Shown piece after piece: positions 19,002-27,168 of a stretch of 64,000 nt of DNA. Below the pieces are notes generated by a model. The model did no database searches. It saw nothing but the letters and a program-made list of their open reading frames with translations, and was not told the DNA's origin. The position numbers and the translations under genes were made by a program. Each line of letters starts with the position of its first letter. The stretch's first letter is position 1. The DNA comes from Terriglobales bacterium (GTDB lineage Bacteria; Acidobacteriota; Terriglobia; Terriglobales; Acidobacteriaceae): positions 62,001 to 126,000 of the forward strand of contig JAICWP010000010.1 of NCBI GenBank assembly GCA_025934735.1, given 5' to 3'.

Positions 19002-19667
19002 GTGTTTCAAGACCGTGCGGAAGCGGGCCGTGCGCTGGCCACCCGGCTGATGGGTTTTGCCGGCCGGGGTGATGCGGTTGTGCTGGGGCTGCCGCGAGGT
19101 GGGGCCGTGGTCGGGTATGAAGTAGCCCAGGCGCTGAATGCTCCTTTGGACGTTTTCCTGGTGCGCAAGCTGGGCACGCCGGGCCAGCCCGAGTTGGCCA
19201 TGGGCGCGATAGCATCCGGCGGGGTACTCGTTCTCAATCCGGACATTGTTCACGGCCTGAATATTTCTGATGACACAATTCGCGCCGTTGCCGCGCGAGA
19301 ACAGCAGGAAATCGAGCGCCGCGAGCGCGAGTACCGCGGCAATCACCCCGCTCTGCCGCTGCGCCACCAAGCCGTCATCCTGGTGGACGATGGGTTGGCC
19401 ACCGGCTCTACGATGCGAGCTGCGGTCACAGCCGTGCGCAACCTCGATCCATCTTCCATCATTGTGGCGGTGCCGGTGGCCGCCGCCTCCACTTGCGACG
19501 AGTTGCGATCCGAAACGGAAGTGGATCACGTAATCTGCCTGGCTACTCCGGAGCCGTTTCGGGCCGTGGGACAGTGGTACCGCGAGTTTCCTCAGGTCAG
19601 CGACCAGGAAGTACGGGAGCTGCTGGATCGCTCGGCTGGCGAACAGCGGCCTCTGCGAACAGCCTGA
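19002..19667 (+). CDS. Type I phosphoribosyltransferase-family protein
   Basis: GTG at 19002 follows GAGGAGGAAC, a strong ribosome-binding site. The 221-residue product has the PRPP-binding signature VILVDDGLATGSTMRA (about 125-140) and LGLPRGGAVVGYEVA, typical of the stand-alone phosphoribosyltransferase-like proteins that often accompany dienelactone-hydrolase domains. It heads a three-gene set with a DUF5335 protein and an alpha/beta hydrolase. The substrate base is unknown. Confidence 0.87.
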   Translation: MFQDRAEAGRALATRLMGFAGRGDAVVLGLPRGGAVVGYEVAQALNAPLDVFLVRKLGTPGQPELAMGAIASGGVLVLNPDIVHGLNISDDTIRAVAAREQQEIERREREYRGNHPALPLRHQAVILVDDGLATGSTMRAAVTAVRNLDPSSIIVAVPVAAASTCDELRSETEVDHVICLATPEPFRAVGQWYREFPQVSDQEVRELLDRSAGEQRPLRTA

Positions 19668-19734
19668 CGTTCTCCTGTGCGCTTGTAGAGGAGCGGAGAA
19701 CCTCTACGGGAAAATTTCGAAAAGGAGCAGAACA

Positions 19735-20181
19735 ATGACGGAAGAGCGCAGGCAGGATAATCAGACTAGTGGCGCAATTGCTGGACCCAGGCCGGAGTCG
19801 GCCGAGCCGGTCAGCCAGGAAATTCCCCGCGGAGAGTGGCTGTCGTTTCTCGACGGCTTCAGTCGCCAGCACGAAGGTTGGCTGGTGATCGTGGAAGTAG
19901 CCGAAGGCCAGGGCATGAGCGGGGTGGAAGCCGAGGGCCTGAAGTTCGAGGGCGTCACTCCAGAACACTCTGAGGGTCACGACCGTATCTCCATTGCGCT
20001 CGGCAAGGATCCGGATGATCACCTGACGCATTTTGTAACGGATCCGCTGCGTCTGCTCTTTCTAGAGACAAAGAGCGGCGGCCACCTTGGGTTGCAGATC
20101 GAAGCGGCGGACGGCAGCCGCACCTGGATTCGTTTCCGAGGGCCAGGCAAGCCTGAAACGCTGAGCGACGTTGCCGCCTGA
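19735..20181 (+). CDS. DUF5335 family protein
   Basis: A 148-residue protein with an acidic, disordered N-terminus (about 30 residues). A conserved core follows: IPRGEWLSFLDGFSRQHEGWLVIVEV, then ISIALGKDPDDHLTHFV and a closing ADGSRTWIRFR. This fits DUF5335, a small beta-rich family of unknown function. It starts 67 nt after the phosphoribosyltransferase, behind AAAAGGAG. Genomic pairing with stress-type hydrolases suggests a stress role, but this is inference only. Confidence 0.75.
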   Translation: MTEERRQDNQTSGAIAGPRPESAEPVSQEIPRGEWLSFLDGFSRQHEGWLVIVEVAEGQGMSGVEAEGLKFEGVTPEHSEGHDRISIALGKDPDDHLTHFVTDPLRLLFLETKSGGHLGLQIEAADGSRTWIRFRGPGKPETLSDVAA

Positions 20182-20219
20182 GCTGGGCAGCGAGTTACCG
20201 CGGGAAGTCGGGCGGAATC

Positions 20220-20879
20220 GTGAGTGAAGTGACCATACCGGCGGGGTCGGTGCAGCTCGAGGGCGAGCTGGTGTTGCCGGAGTCTCCGCGGGCTCTCGTG
20301 GTGTTCGCACACGGCAGCGGTAGCAGCCGGCACAGCCCGCGCAATCGCTTTGTGGCCATGGCCCTGCAGGACGGCTCCCTGGCCACGCTGCTGATGGACT
20401 TGCTGACTCCTGCTGAGGAGCAAATTGATTCGCGCACCGCGGAACTGCGCTTCAACATTGACCTTCTTTCCGAGCGGCTGATTGCGGCTGTGGACTGGGT
20501 GCGAAAGCAAGCTGCCACCGAGGTGCTCGACATCGGCCTGTTCGGCGCCAGTACCGGAGCAGCGGCTGCCTTGGTAGCGGCGGCCCATCGGCCCGCCCAG
20601 GTGAGCGCGGTGGTGTCGCGGGGCGGACGTCCTGACCTGGCCGGCTCAGCCTTGCCGCAGGTACGGGCCGCAACCTTGCTCATAGTAGGTGGAGACGATT
20701 GGCAGGTTCTGGAGTTGAACCGCGCGGCGTTGCAGGAGCTGCACGCGGAGAAAGACTTGCAGATCGTTGCTGGAGCTACTCACCTGTTTGAAGAACCCGG
20801 CGCGCTAGCTGAAGTCTCCAAACTGGCCCGGCAATGGTTCGAGACTCACCTAAGGCGCGAGCACATCAACGCCGCCTAG
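20220..20879 (+). CDS. Alpha/beta hydrolase (dienelactone hydrolase-like)
   Basis: GTG at 20220 gives 219 residues. The fold is visible as VVFAHGSGSSRHSPRN (oxyanion strand), the nucleophile elbow GLFGASTGAAAAL with Ser, a LLIVGGDDWQVLELN acid strand and a VAGATHLFEEPGAL catalytic His. This set matches the hydrolases that are fused to, or next to, phosphoribosyltransferase domains in many bacteria. The substrate is unknown. No signal peptide is seen, so it is cytoplasmic. Confidence 0.87.
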   Translation: MSEVTIPAGSVQLEGELVLPESPRALVVFAHGSGSSRHSPRNRFVAMALQDGSLATLLMDLLTPAEEQIDSRTAELRFNIDLLSERLIAAVDWVRKQAATEVLDIGLFGASTGAAAALVAAAHRPAQVSAVVSRGGRPDLAGSALPQVRAATLLIVGGDDWQVLELNRAALQELHAEKDLQIVAGATHLFEEPGALAEVSKLARQWFETHLRREHINAA

Positions 20880-20921
20880 CTGCTCTCTCCAACTACAACA
20901 AGCGGCGGCCAGGATCACGCG

Positions 20922-21197
20922 TCAGGTGGTATTCCGCCTTAAGGCTTTCTCCAGGTCAGACTTCTTAAAGCCGGTTCGCTCCCAGAAATACCAACATTCG
21001 GGGGCCCCCGCCAACTTGCCCAGAGCGACGTAGGTTTGGCCGGGAGGCTCATTTATGCCGCGTTCCCAGCGTGAGACGGCCATGGCCGACACCTCCAGCA
21101 GTTCGGCAAAAGCAGTCTGGCTGAGCTTCAGCTTGTGGCGAAGTTCCTGAATCTTTCTCGCCCATTCCGGATGTGCAAGTTTGGCCCCAGTTCGCAT
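20922..21197 (-). CDS. XRE-family helix-turn-helix regulator
   Basis: A 91-residue protein with a lambda-repressor-like DNA-binding domain: IQELRHKLKLSQTAFAELLEVSAMAVSRWERGINEPPGQTYVALGKLAG covers helices 1-5, with the recognition helix in VSAMAVSRWERG. The tail is short and has no ligand domain. A perfect inverted repeat lies at 21253-21269, about 55 nt upstream of the start, and could be its own operator. Confidence 0.85.
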   Translation of the reverse strand: MRTGAKLAHPEWARKIQELRHKLKLSQTAFAELLEVSAMAVSRWERGINEPPGQTYVALGKLAGAPECWYFWERTGFKKSDLEKALRRNTT

Positions 21198-21252
21198 ATT
21201 CGTTCCCGCAAGATCCTGCTGAACTTTCGATCGTGAGAGGGGAACAGTGTTG

Positions 21253-21269
21253 TGTCACCAACGGTGACA
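21253..21269. promoter_or_regulatory. Inverted repeat, candidate operator of the XRE regulator
   Basis: TGTCACC-aac-GGTGACA has perfect 7-bp arms with a 3-nt spacer. It lies just upstream of the minus-strand regulator gene, where autoregulatory sites are usual. Confidence 0.45.
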
Positions 21270-21408
21270 GTGTGGGAATGCTAACAGAATTTCCAAGCCG
21301 ATTCCAATTGGCTGCCAGGGAAACGCGCAAGCGGCATCACTGCCGGTCAGGAGGGACGTGCGCCAGCAGGATAACGCGAAACCGTTAGGCGCGCCAGGGG
21401 AAGGGAAG

Positions 21409-22911
21409 CTACTGTTCTGTCCAGGCGCGGGAGCGGGCTACGGCTCGTTCCCAGCGTCTGCACAATTGCTCGCGCTGCTGCGCCGAAAGATGGGGGGTGA
21501 ATTCGCGTTCCAGCGACCAATGGGTGGAAATCTCCTCCCGGTTTTTCCAGTAGCCGGTGGCCAGCCCGGCCAGGTAGGCGGCTCCCAGGGCCGTGGTTTC
21601 CACCACCGCCGGCCGGTGCACGGGCACGCCCAGCAGGTCAGCCTGGAACTGCATCAGAAGCGCATTGCAGGCGGCGCCGCCATCCACCTTCAGGTGCGGT
21701 AGCCGTAATCCGGCTTCCTCCTGCATCAGGCGCAGCACGTCGCAGGTCTGGTATGCGATGGATTCCAGCGCGGCGCGCGCAATGTGGGCTCGGGTTGTAT
21801 CGCGAGTGATTCCGATAATGGTGCCGCGGGCGTAAGGGTCCCAGTAGGGCGCGCCCAGGCCCACGAAGGCGGGCACAAAATAAACGCCGGCGGAATCGCG
21901 CGCCGACGCCGCCAGGGCTTCCACCTCGCCGGAGTTGGCGATGATCCGCAAACCATCCCGCAGCCATTGCACCACCGCCCCGGCAATGAAGACGGCGCCT
22001 TCCAGGCAATAGTTGACTTCAGGTCCGATCCTCCAGGCCACCGACGTTAGCAGCCCTTTTTGCGAGGCTACCGGCTTCGCGCCCGTGTTGAGCAAGGCAA
22101 AGCAGCCGGTGCCATAAGTGTTCTTCGCCATTCCCGGCTGGAAGCAGGCCTGGCCAAACAAGGCGGCCTGCTGATCTCCAGCCACTCCGGTGATGGGCAC
22201 GGGGGCACCCAGCAGCGCGGCCTCGGTCTGACCATAAACTTCGCTGCTCGAAAGCACTTCCGGCAGCATGGCGCGTGGCACGCCTAACACTTTGAGCAGC
22301 TCTTCGTCCCAGTTAAGGGTGCGGATGTTGAAGAGGAGGGTGCGGCTGGCATTACTTACATCGGTGGCATGGCGGCGTCCGCCGGTCAGCCGCCACAACA
22401 GGAAGCTGTCCACGGTGCCAAACAGGACTTCGCCCTGCTCAGCGCGAGAACGCAGACCAGGCACGGTGTCCAGGAGGTGCTTGATTTTGGTGCCGGAAAA
22501 ATAGGCGTCGAGCACCAGCCCGGTGCGCTCACGAAAAGTTTTCTCCAGGCCTTCCGCCTTCAGCCGGTCGCAAATGGGCGCACTCACCCGGCTTTGCCAG
22601 ACGATGGCATTGGCCACCGGGCGCCCGGTGGCACGCTCCCACAGAATCGTAGTTTCGCGCTGATTGGTGATGCCGATGGCCGCAACCTGGCCGGCCGAGA
22701 TGCCCGCTCGCTGCAGAGCTTCGCGTGCCACGCTCAGCTGCGAATTCCAGATTGCCTCCGGATCGTGCTCCACCTCGCCCGGTCGGGGATAAATTTGCTC
22801 AAACTCCTGTTGCGCCAAGCTGAGAATTTGACCTTCGTGGCCAAAAACGATGGCCCGGCTCGAAGTTGTGCCCTGGTCGAGAGCGAGGATGTATTTTCCC
22901 GTTACGCTCAT
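21409..22911 (-). CDS. glpK: Glycerol kinase
   Basis: A 500-residue FGGY-family kinase that phosphorylates glycerol to glycerol 3-phosphate in the cytoplasm. Visible are the phosphate-1 motif [15 protein letters not shown] at the N-terminus, [14 protein letters not shown], the ATP-binding [11 protein letters not shown] and the adenosine motif [20 protein letters not shown]. The length is exactly that of GlpK. No glpF, glpD or glpR is adjacent, so it appears to be a stand-alone gene. Confidence 0.95.
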   Translation of the reverse strand: MSVTGKYILALDQGTTSSRAIVFGHEGQILSLAQQEFEQIYPRPGEVEHDPEAIWNSQLSVAREALQRAGISAGQVAAIGITNQRETTILWERATGRPVANAIVWQSRVSAPICDRLKAEGLEKTFRERTGLVLDAYFSGTKIKHLLDTVPGLRSRAEQGEVLFGTVDSFLLWRLTGGRRHATDVSNASRTLLFNIRTLNWDEELLKVLGVPRAMLPEVLSSSEVYGQTEAALLGAPVPITGVAGDQQAALFGQACFQPGMAKNTYGTGCFALLNTGAKPVASQKGLLTSVAWRIGPEVNYCLEGAVFIAGAVVQWLRDGLRIIANSGEVEALAASARDSAGVYFVPAFVGLGAPYWDPYARGTIIGITRDTTRAHIARAALESIAYQTCDVLRLMQEEAGLRLPHLKVDGGAACNALLMQFQADLLGVPVHRPAVVETTALGAAYLAGLATGYWKNREEISTHWSLEREFTPHLSAQQREQLCRRWERAVARSRAWTEQ

Positions 22912-23093
22912 CAGCGGCTAAAGCCGACTTCTTTAAAATTCGACATCGGCACGCCTGAAGGCGTGCCCTGATACGGGTCCCCCGGATCCGGATCGGTGCC
23001 AACCGTTGTCGTCACAAATCAGTCGTGAGTTAAACATTGAGGCGTCGCAAGCGACGTCTCTAGCCAAGTTTCTGAGCTAGTCAGCTATCCAGC

Positions 23094-23129
23094 TAAAAAA
23101 CAAAGCGGCGACCGCAGCCGCCGCTTTGT
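23094..23129 (-). terminator. Rho-independent terminator of the oxidoreductase gene (minus strand)
   Basis: An 11-bp perfect stem (23100-23110 with 23119-23129) with an 8-nt loop is followed on the minus strand by TTTTTT. It lies 14 nt past the stop codon of the Gfo/Idh/MocA gene. Two further small GC-rich hairpins lie between it and glpK (near 22950 and 23040). Confidence 0.88.
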
Positions 23130-23143
23130 CTGCCGCGATGACG

Positions 23144-24496
23144 CTAGCTTCGGATGTTTTTCGAAGCCTCATCCCAATAGACGGTCTTCTTGCGGAAGTA
23201 CGCTTCGTTGGCCATGTGGCAGCCGATGGCGGCATGGTTCCCAAACACCGCATCTTCGACCACCGGCTTGCGCGACTTCACCGCCTGGAAGAAGTTCCAC
23301 AAGTGCGGCTTAACGTCGTCCCAGTCGTGCCCGGCGTAAACCGTGGTGGGATACATCGGCTCCTTGCCCAGGGGCGGATCATTCTTGGCGTGCCACTCGG
23401 CCACGTATTCCTCGCGCATTTTCTGCGGAAATCCCGAAGAGTAGTAGCTGGGTGCCAGGTCAATTCCCGGCTGGAATTGATGCCGCAGCTGGAACTCGCC
23501 CGCGTCCAGAATGCCCTTGGGACCCATGAAGCGCGCCAGTTCTTCCGATTCGCAGCCCAGGTCCAGGCGCACGTACACTGGGACGCCGTGATAGTCAAAG
23601 AGCACCACGTGGAAGTCCGGCATGTTGCGCCCGTCATTGAAACGGAAAATGCCGCCTAGCGCCTGTGCCGAGCGCGGCGCTTCATTCCAGTCCAGGGTGT
23701 ACAACATGCCGCTGAGCAGGTGGACCATGAGGTCGCCGGCCACGCCCGTGCCGTACTCCTTCCAGCAGCGCCAGCGCGCGAAGTGATACTTGTTGAAGGG
23801 GATCTTGGGGGCGTCGTTCAGCCAGGTATCCCAGTCCAGGGTTTGCGGCGAGAGATCAAAGGGAGGCGGATACTCCCAGGCCCCGGTGGGATCGTTGCGG
23901 CCCAGAGTCAGTTCCACCATTTCAATGTCGCCGATGGCGCCGTTGTGGTACATCTCGCGCGCCTTGGCGGCCAGGTTGGAGCTGACGCGCTGGGAACCGA
24001 TCTGCACGATGCGGTTATTTCTCTGCGCCGCCTCGACCATGGCAAAGCCATCGGGAATGGTGTGCGACATGGGCTTTTCGCAGTAGATATCTTTGCCGGC
24101 ATTGCAGGCGTCCACCACCACGCGCTTATGCCAGTGGTCGGGAACCGCGGCCACGATGCAGTCAATGTCCTTGCGGTCCAGCAGGTCGTGGTAGCGCCGG
24201 GAAGCGGGCAAGCTGGGATTGTTGGTGATCTCTCTGGCCAGGGTGTGGCGGCCATCATACAGGTCGGCGGCGCCGACGCACTCCACTCCCGGGAGAGTGA
24301 TGGCATTGGTGAGCAGTCCGGAACCCTGCATGCCGATGCCGATCATGCCGAAGCGAACGCGGTCGCTGGGCGCTACCGGCTTGGTTTGCGCACCCAGCGG
24401 GTCCGCATCCAGCAGGATGGTGTTCGCGGCCAGCAGGCCACCGGCGGCCACCGCGCTGCTTTGCAAAAACTGACGACGGGAAAAATCATTCTTCAT
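23144..24496 (-). CDS. Tat-exported Gfo/Idh/MocA family oxidoreductase
   Basis: A 450-residue protein that begins with a twin-arginine signal (SRRQFLQSSAVAAGG) ending near DPLGAQ. The Rossmann motif GMIGIGMQGSGLL follows, and the catalytic Lys of the family lies in EKPMSHT. A large C-terminal alpha/beta domain binds the sugar. Such exported members usually keep NAD(H) tightly bound and act on oxidised sugars. It is encoded 47 nt after the DUF1080 gene on the same strand, ends in a strong terminator, and is divergent from the isomerase/GMC genes. A role in 3-keto-sugar handling is inferred from context. Confidence 0.88.
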   Translation of the reverse strand: MKNDFSRRQFLQSSAVAAGGLLAANTILLDADPLGAQTKPVAPSDRVRFGMIGIGMQGSGLLTNAITLPGVECVGAADLYDGRHTLAREITNNPSLPASRRYHDLLDRKDIDCIVAAVPDHWHKRVVVDACNAGKDIYCEKPMSHTIPDGFAMVEAAQRNNRIVQIGSQRVSSNLAAKAREMYHNGAIGDIEMVELTLGRNDPTGAWEYPPPFDLSPQTLDWDTWLNDAPKIPFNKYHFARWRCWKEYGTGVAGDLMVHLLSGMLYTLDWNEAPRSAQALGGIFRFNDGRNMPDFHVVLFDYHGVPVYVRLDLGCESEELARFMGPKGILDAGEFQLRHQFQPGIDLAPSYYSSGFPQKMREEYVAEWHAKNDPPLGKEPMYPTTVYAGHDWDDVKPHLWNFFQAVKSRKPVVEDAVFGNHAAIGCHMANEAYFRKKTVYWDEASKNIRS

Positions 24497-24543
24497 GGCG
24501 AATATCTCCTCCGCTACACCCTGATCAAAAATATTTCGCCGCC

Positions 24544-25248
24544 TTACTTGAGCGGCTTGATGGCTACTTCCTTGAAAAATACGACGTCGTTGTCGCTGTG
24601 ATTCTGCAGTCCGATGTAACCGAAGTTGGGCCGCGGCCCGCGCTCCGGCTCAAAATCGAATTTCTTGGCCGGCACCGGGTCGCCGGGTTTGAAGTCCACC
24701 ACTTTCTTGCCATTGAGCACCACGATGGTGCGCGGCCCGTCCAGCGTGATGTCCATGGTGTTCCACTCCGGCCCCGGCTTCCAGGCGTGTGGCACCAGCG
24801 GCTTGGTCAAGGAGTAGAGCATGCCGGTCTGGTGGTATTCGTTTTCCGGGGGCTTGGAGCGTTCCGGGTGGTTATCAATTTGCACTTCGTAACCATAATT
24901 GACCGGCATCCACGGTTCGGTAGGCGCAATGGGAATGCGGATGAAAATTCCGGAATTGTCATTCTCGTCGCGCATCCGCCAGACGGTGTGCAGGATGCAG
25001 TTGCCGATTTTCCCTCCCGTCCAGTAGAGAAGGCCCATGCCGCCGTGGGTGTGAATCAGGCCGTCCTTCTCAACTGTCATGTAGCCAGGGCCGACGTGCT
25101 TCCAGCCCTTCAGGTCCTTGCCGTTATAGATTTGGCGCCACTGGTTGGGATTACCCTGGCAAGCATTCTGATCGTCAGAATCAGCGGCCAAGCCAACCGC
25201 CGAACAGAAGGCCAGCAGAAAAATACATACGGTAAGCCGTTTCAGCAT
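24544..25248 (-). CDS. Secreted DUF1080 protein (3-keto-disaccharide hydrolase family)
   Basis: A 234-residue exported protein with a signal peptide ending in AVGLAAD. The mature part is one concanavalin-like beta-sandwich of the DUF1080 family: IYNGKDLKGWKHVG at the start, a central NDNSGIFIRIP and YEVQIDNHP, and GYIGLQNHSD near the end. Family members include lyases or hydrolases that cleave 3-keto-glycosides by elimination rather than classical hydrolysis. It is first in an operon with the Gfo/Idh/MocA gene. Confidence 0.87.
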   Translation of the reverse strand: MLKRLTVCIFLLAFCSAVGLAADSDDQNACQGNPNQWRQIYNGKDLKGWKHVGPGYMTVEKDGLIHTHGGMGLLYWTGGKIGNCILHTVWRMRDENDNSGIFIRIPIAPTEPWMPVNYGYEVQIDNHPERSKPPENEYHQTGMLYSLTKPLVPHAWKPGPEWNTMDITLDGPRTIVVLNGKKVVDFKPGDPVPAKKFDFEPERGPRPNFGYIGLQNHSDNDVVFFKEVAIKPLK

Positions 25249-25459
25249 AATCGCCTCTGGGAATTAAAAATCGAAAGCAAACAAAACCCGCGTCCGGAGG
25301 AAATCGCCCGCAGGCGAACCGCCGCGCCCGGAATTTACAGAGCCCGCCATAATACTCGGAACGCACGAAAAAGTAAGTGCCTCCTTGCACTTTTTCAGTT
25401 GCAACCGCTTGGGCCATGGCAGTAGGGTCGTTGCGCGTCAGGCACCATCAGGGGCAAAC

Positions 25460-26392
25460 ATGAACCGACGAGAGTTTTCGCGCGCCGCCGCCAAGGCGGC
25501 CATGGCAGCCGCCACGTTTCCCGCTGCCACCCGACTGGCGGGCGCCGCAACCCTCGGCGTGGCGGAAGATGAACAGGCGCTGCCCCGGCTTTCGGTGATG
25601 CTGTGGACCGTGTTCAGGAACATGCCTTTCGAGCAGCGCCTGGAGAAGGTGGCCGAAGCCGGGTACCGCGCGGTCGAACTGGTGGATGAATTCAAAACTT
25701 GGCAAGCCGCGGATTTCGCCCGCTCCGCCGCCCGCCGGCGCTCGCTGGGCATTACCTTTGACGCTACTGCTGGACTCTCCTCCGGAATCGCCGATCCCGC
25801 CCAGCGCGGCAAATTCCTGGAAGAAGTGGGCAAGATGCTGCCCATTATTGAGAAGCTGGAGTGCCGCCGTCTGATCGTGCTCTCCGGCAACGTGGTGTCC
25901 GGGCTGAGCAGGGAAGCTCAGCATCAGAGTTGCGTGGAAGGACTGCAGCGCGCCGCCGACCTGGCCGCTCCTCTCGGCGTGACCCTGCTCCTGGAGAACA
26001 TTGATCCTGAGGAGAATCCCCAGTATTACCTGACTTCTTCACGCGAAGGTTTTGCCATTGTGCGCGAGCTCAACCGGCCCAACGTGCAATTTCTTTACGA
26101 CCTTTACCACGAGCAGATCGCGGAGGGAAATCTGCTCGAAACCCTGGAGAAGAATTTTGCCCAGCTGGGACTGGTGCATGTGGCCGACGTGCCCGGAAGA
26201 CAGCAGCCCGGGACGGGCGAAATCAACTTTGCCAACGTCTTCCGCAAGCTGGCCCAGCTCAATTACAGGGGCTACATCGCCATGGAGTTTCTTCCGCAGG
26301 GAGATGCGGTAGCCGCTCTGGCTGACGCCCGCCGTCTGGCGATTAGGTCGTGGAACGAGCCATTCCCCGCCCGTGCCCGAAGTAAAACGTAA
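25460..26392 (+). CDS. Tat-exported xylose-isomerase-like TIM barrel protein (hydroxypyruvate isomerase type)
   Basis: The ATG at 25460 gives 310 residues starting with a Tat signal, NRREFSRAAAKAAMAAATF. The TIM-barrel core has AVELVDE, a metal-site Glu in LLLENIDPEENP, DLYHEQIAEGNL and LVHVADVPGRQQPGTGEINFANVF, which match the sugar phosphate isomerase/epimerase family (IolE, hydroxypyruvate isomerase, YcjR). It is first in the plus-strand cluster, divergent from DUF1080. Substrate is unknown; epimerisation or isomerisation of a keto-sugar is inferred. Confidence 0.85.
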   Translation: MNRREFSRAAAKAAMAAATFPAATRLAGAATLGVAEDEQALPRLSVMLWTVFRNMPFEQRLEKVAEAGYRAVELVDEFKTWQAADFARSAARRRSLGITFDATAGLSSGIADPAQRGKFLEEVGKMLPIIEKLECRRLIVLSGNVVSGLSREAQHQSCVEGLQRAADLAAPLGVTLLLENIDPEENPQYYLTSSREGFAIVRELNRPNVQFLYDLYHEQIAEGNLLETLEKNFAQLGLVHVADVPGRQQPGTGEINFANVFRKLAQLNYRGYIAMEFLPQGDAVAALADARRLAIRSWNEPFPARARSKT

Positions 26393-26538
26393 AGATGTGA
26401 AAGGCCGGGTATTTGACTTTGCCGGCTTCGCGGGAGTATCTTGCGCCCACTGCTTACCGAGGTCTCCCGGCTCGGATCGGCTGGCCGTGCCTCGCTTCGG
26501 CCTCTCAGAGATAAGGGCTCTCGGTTCGCCACCGATTC

Positions 26539-27168
26539 ATGAAACGACGCGACGCACTCAAGCTGATCGCCGGCGCGGCCGCCCTCCCCGCTTTTTATTC
26601 CCAGGACCTGTTTGCTCTGGGCCGCGAAATCCATCAACAACTCGCCTCGGCCGCCGCTCCGAAGACTCTGAACCCTCACCAGAACGCCACGATTACCGCT
26701 ATTGCGGAGATGATTATTCCGGCTACCGACACGCCCGGCGCCAAAGCAGCGCGGGTGCCCGAATTCATTGACCTCATCCTCACCGAATGGTGCACCGGCG
26801 ACGACTGCGGGCAGTTTCTCAGCGGCCTGGCTGATACCGACGCCCGCAGCCGTAAAACGTTTTCAAAAGATTTCGTGGACTGCAGTTCCCAGCAGCAAAC
26901 GGAACTGCTCACCGCCCTGGATGAAGAGCTCACGCAATTGCGCGAGGCCAATGTGCGCGGCCGTCCTCATGCCAGCGCCGCCCGCCGCGAGCTTGAAACG
27001 CCGGTGGAACGCAATTTCTTTTACATAATGAAGCGCCTGACCTTGATCGGGTACTACACCTCGGAAGTTGGCTGGACCAAGGAATTGGGCCGGCCTCCGG
27101 TCCACATGGGTCCCTACCAGGGCTGTGTTCCTCTCGCTGACGCGCCAGGGAAGACGAATGCCAGCTAA
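26539..27168 (+). CDS. Tat-signal small subunit of GMC sugar dehydrogenase (gluconate 2-dehydrogenase subunit 3 family)
   Basis: A 209-residue protein with a Tat signal (KRRDALKLIAGAAALPAF). The helical body has the family pattern ITAIAEMIIPATDTPGAKAARVPEFIDLILTEW, and later FFYIMKRLTLIGYYTSEVGW. In FAD-dependent sugar dehydrogenases this small subunit carries the export signal and takes the folded catalytic subunit out with it. Its stop overlaps the start of the GMC gene by 11 nt, so the two are translationally coupled. Confidence 0.9.
   Translation: MKRRDALKLIAGAAALPAFYSQDLFALGREIHQQLASAAAPKTLNPHQNATITAIAEMIIPATDTPGAKAARVPEFIDLILTEWCTGDDCGQFLSGLADTDARSRKTFSKDFVDCSSQQQTELLTALDEELTQLREANVRGRPHASAARRELETPVERNFFYIMKRLTLIGYYTSEVGWTKELGRPPVHMGPYQGCVPLADAPGKTNAS

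Noticed and set aside
22912-23093. Riboswitch or regulatory RNA upstream of glpK
   Set aside because: Only small GC-rich hairpins are visible, with no conserved core of a known riboswitch; a terminator of the converging gene explains part of it.
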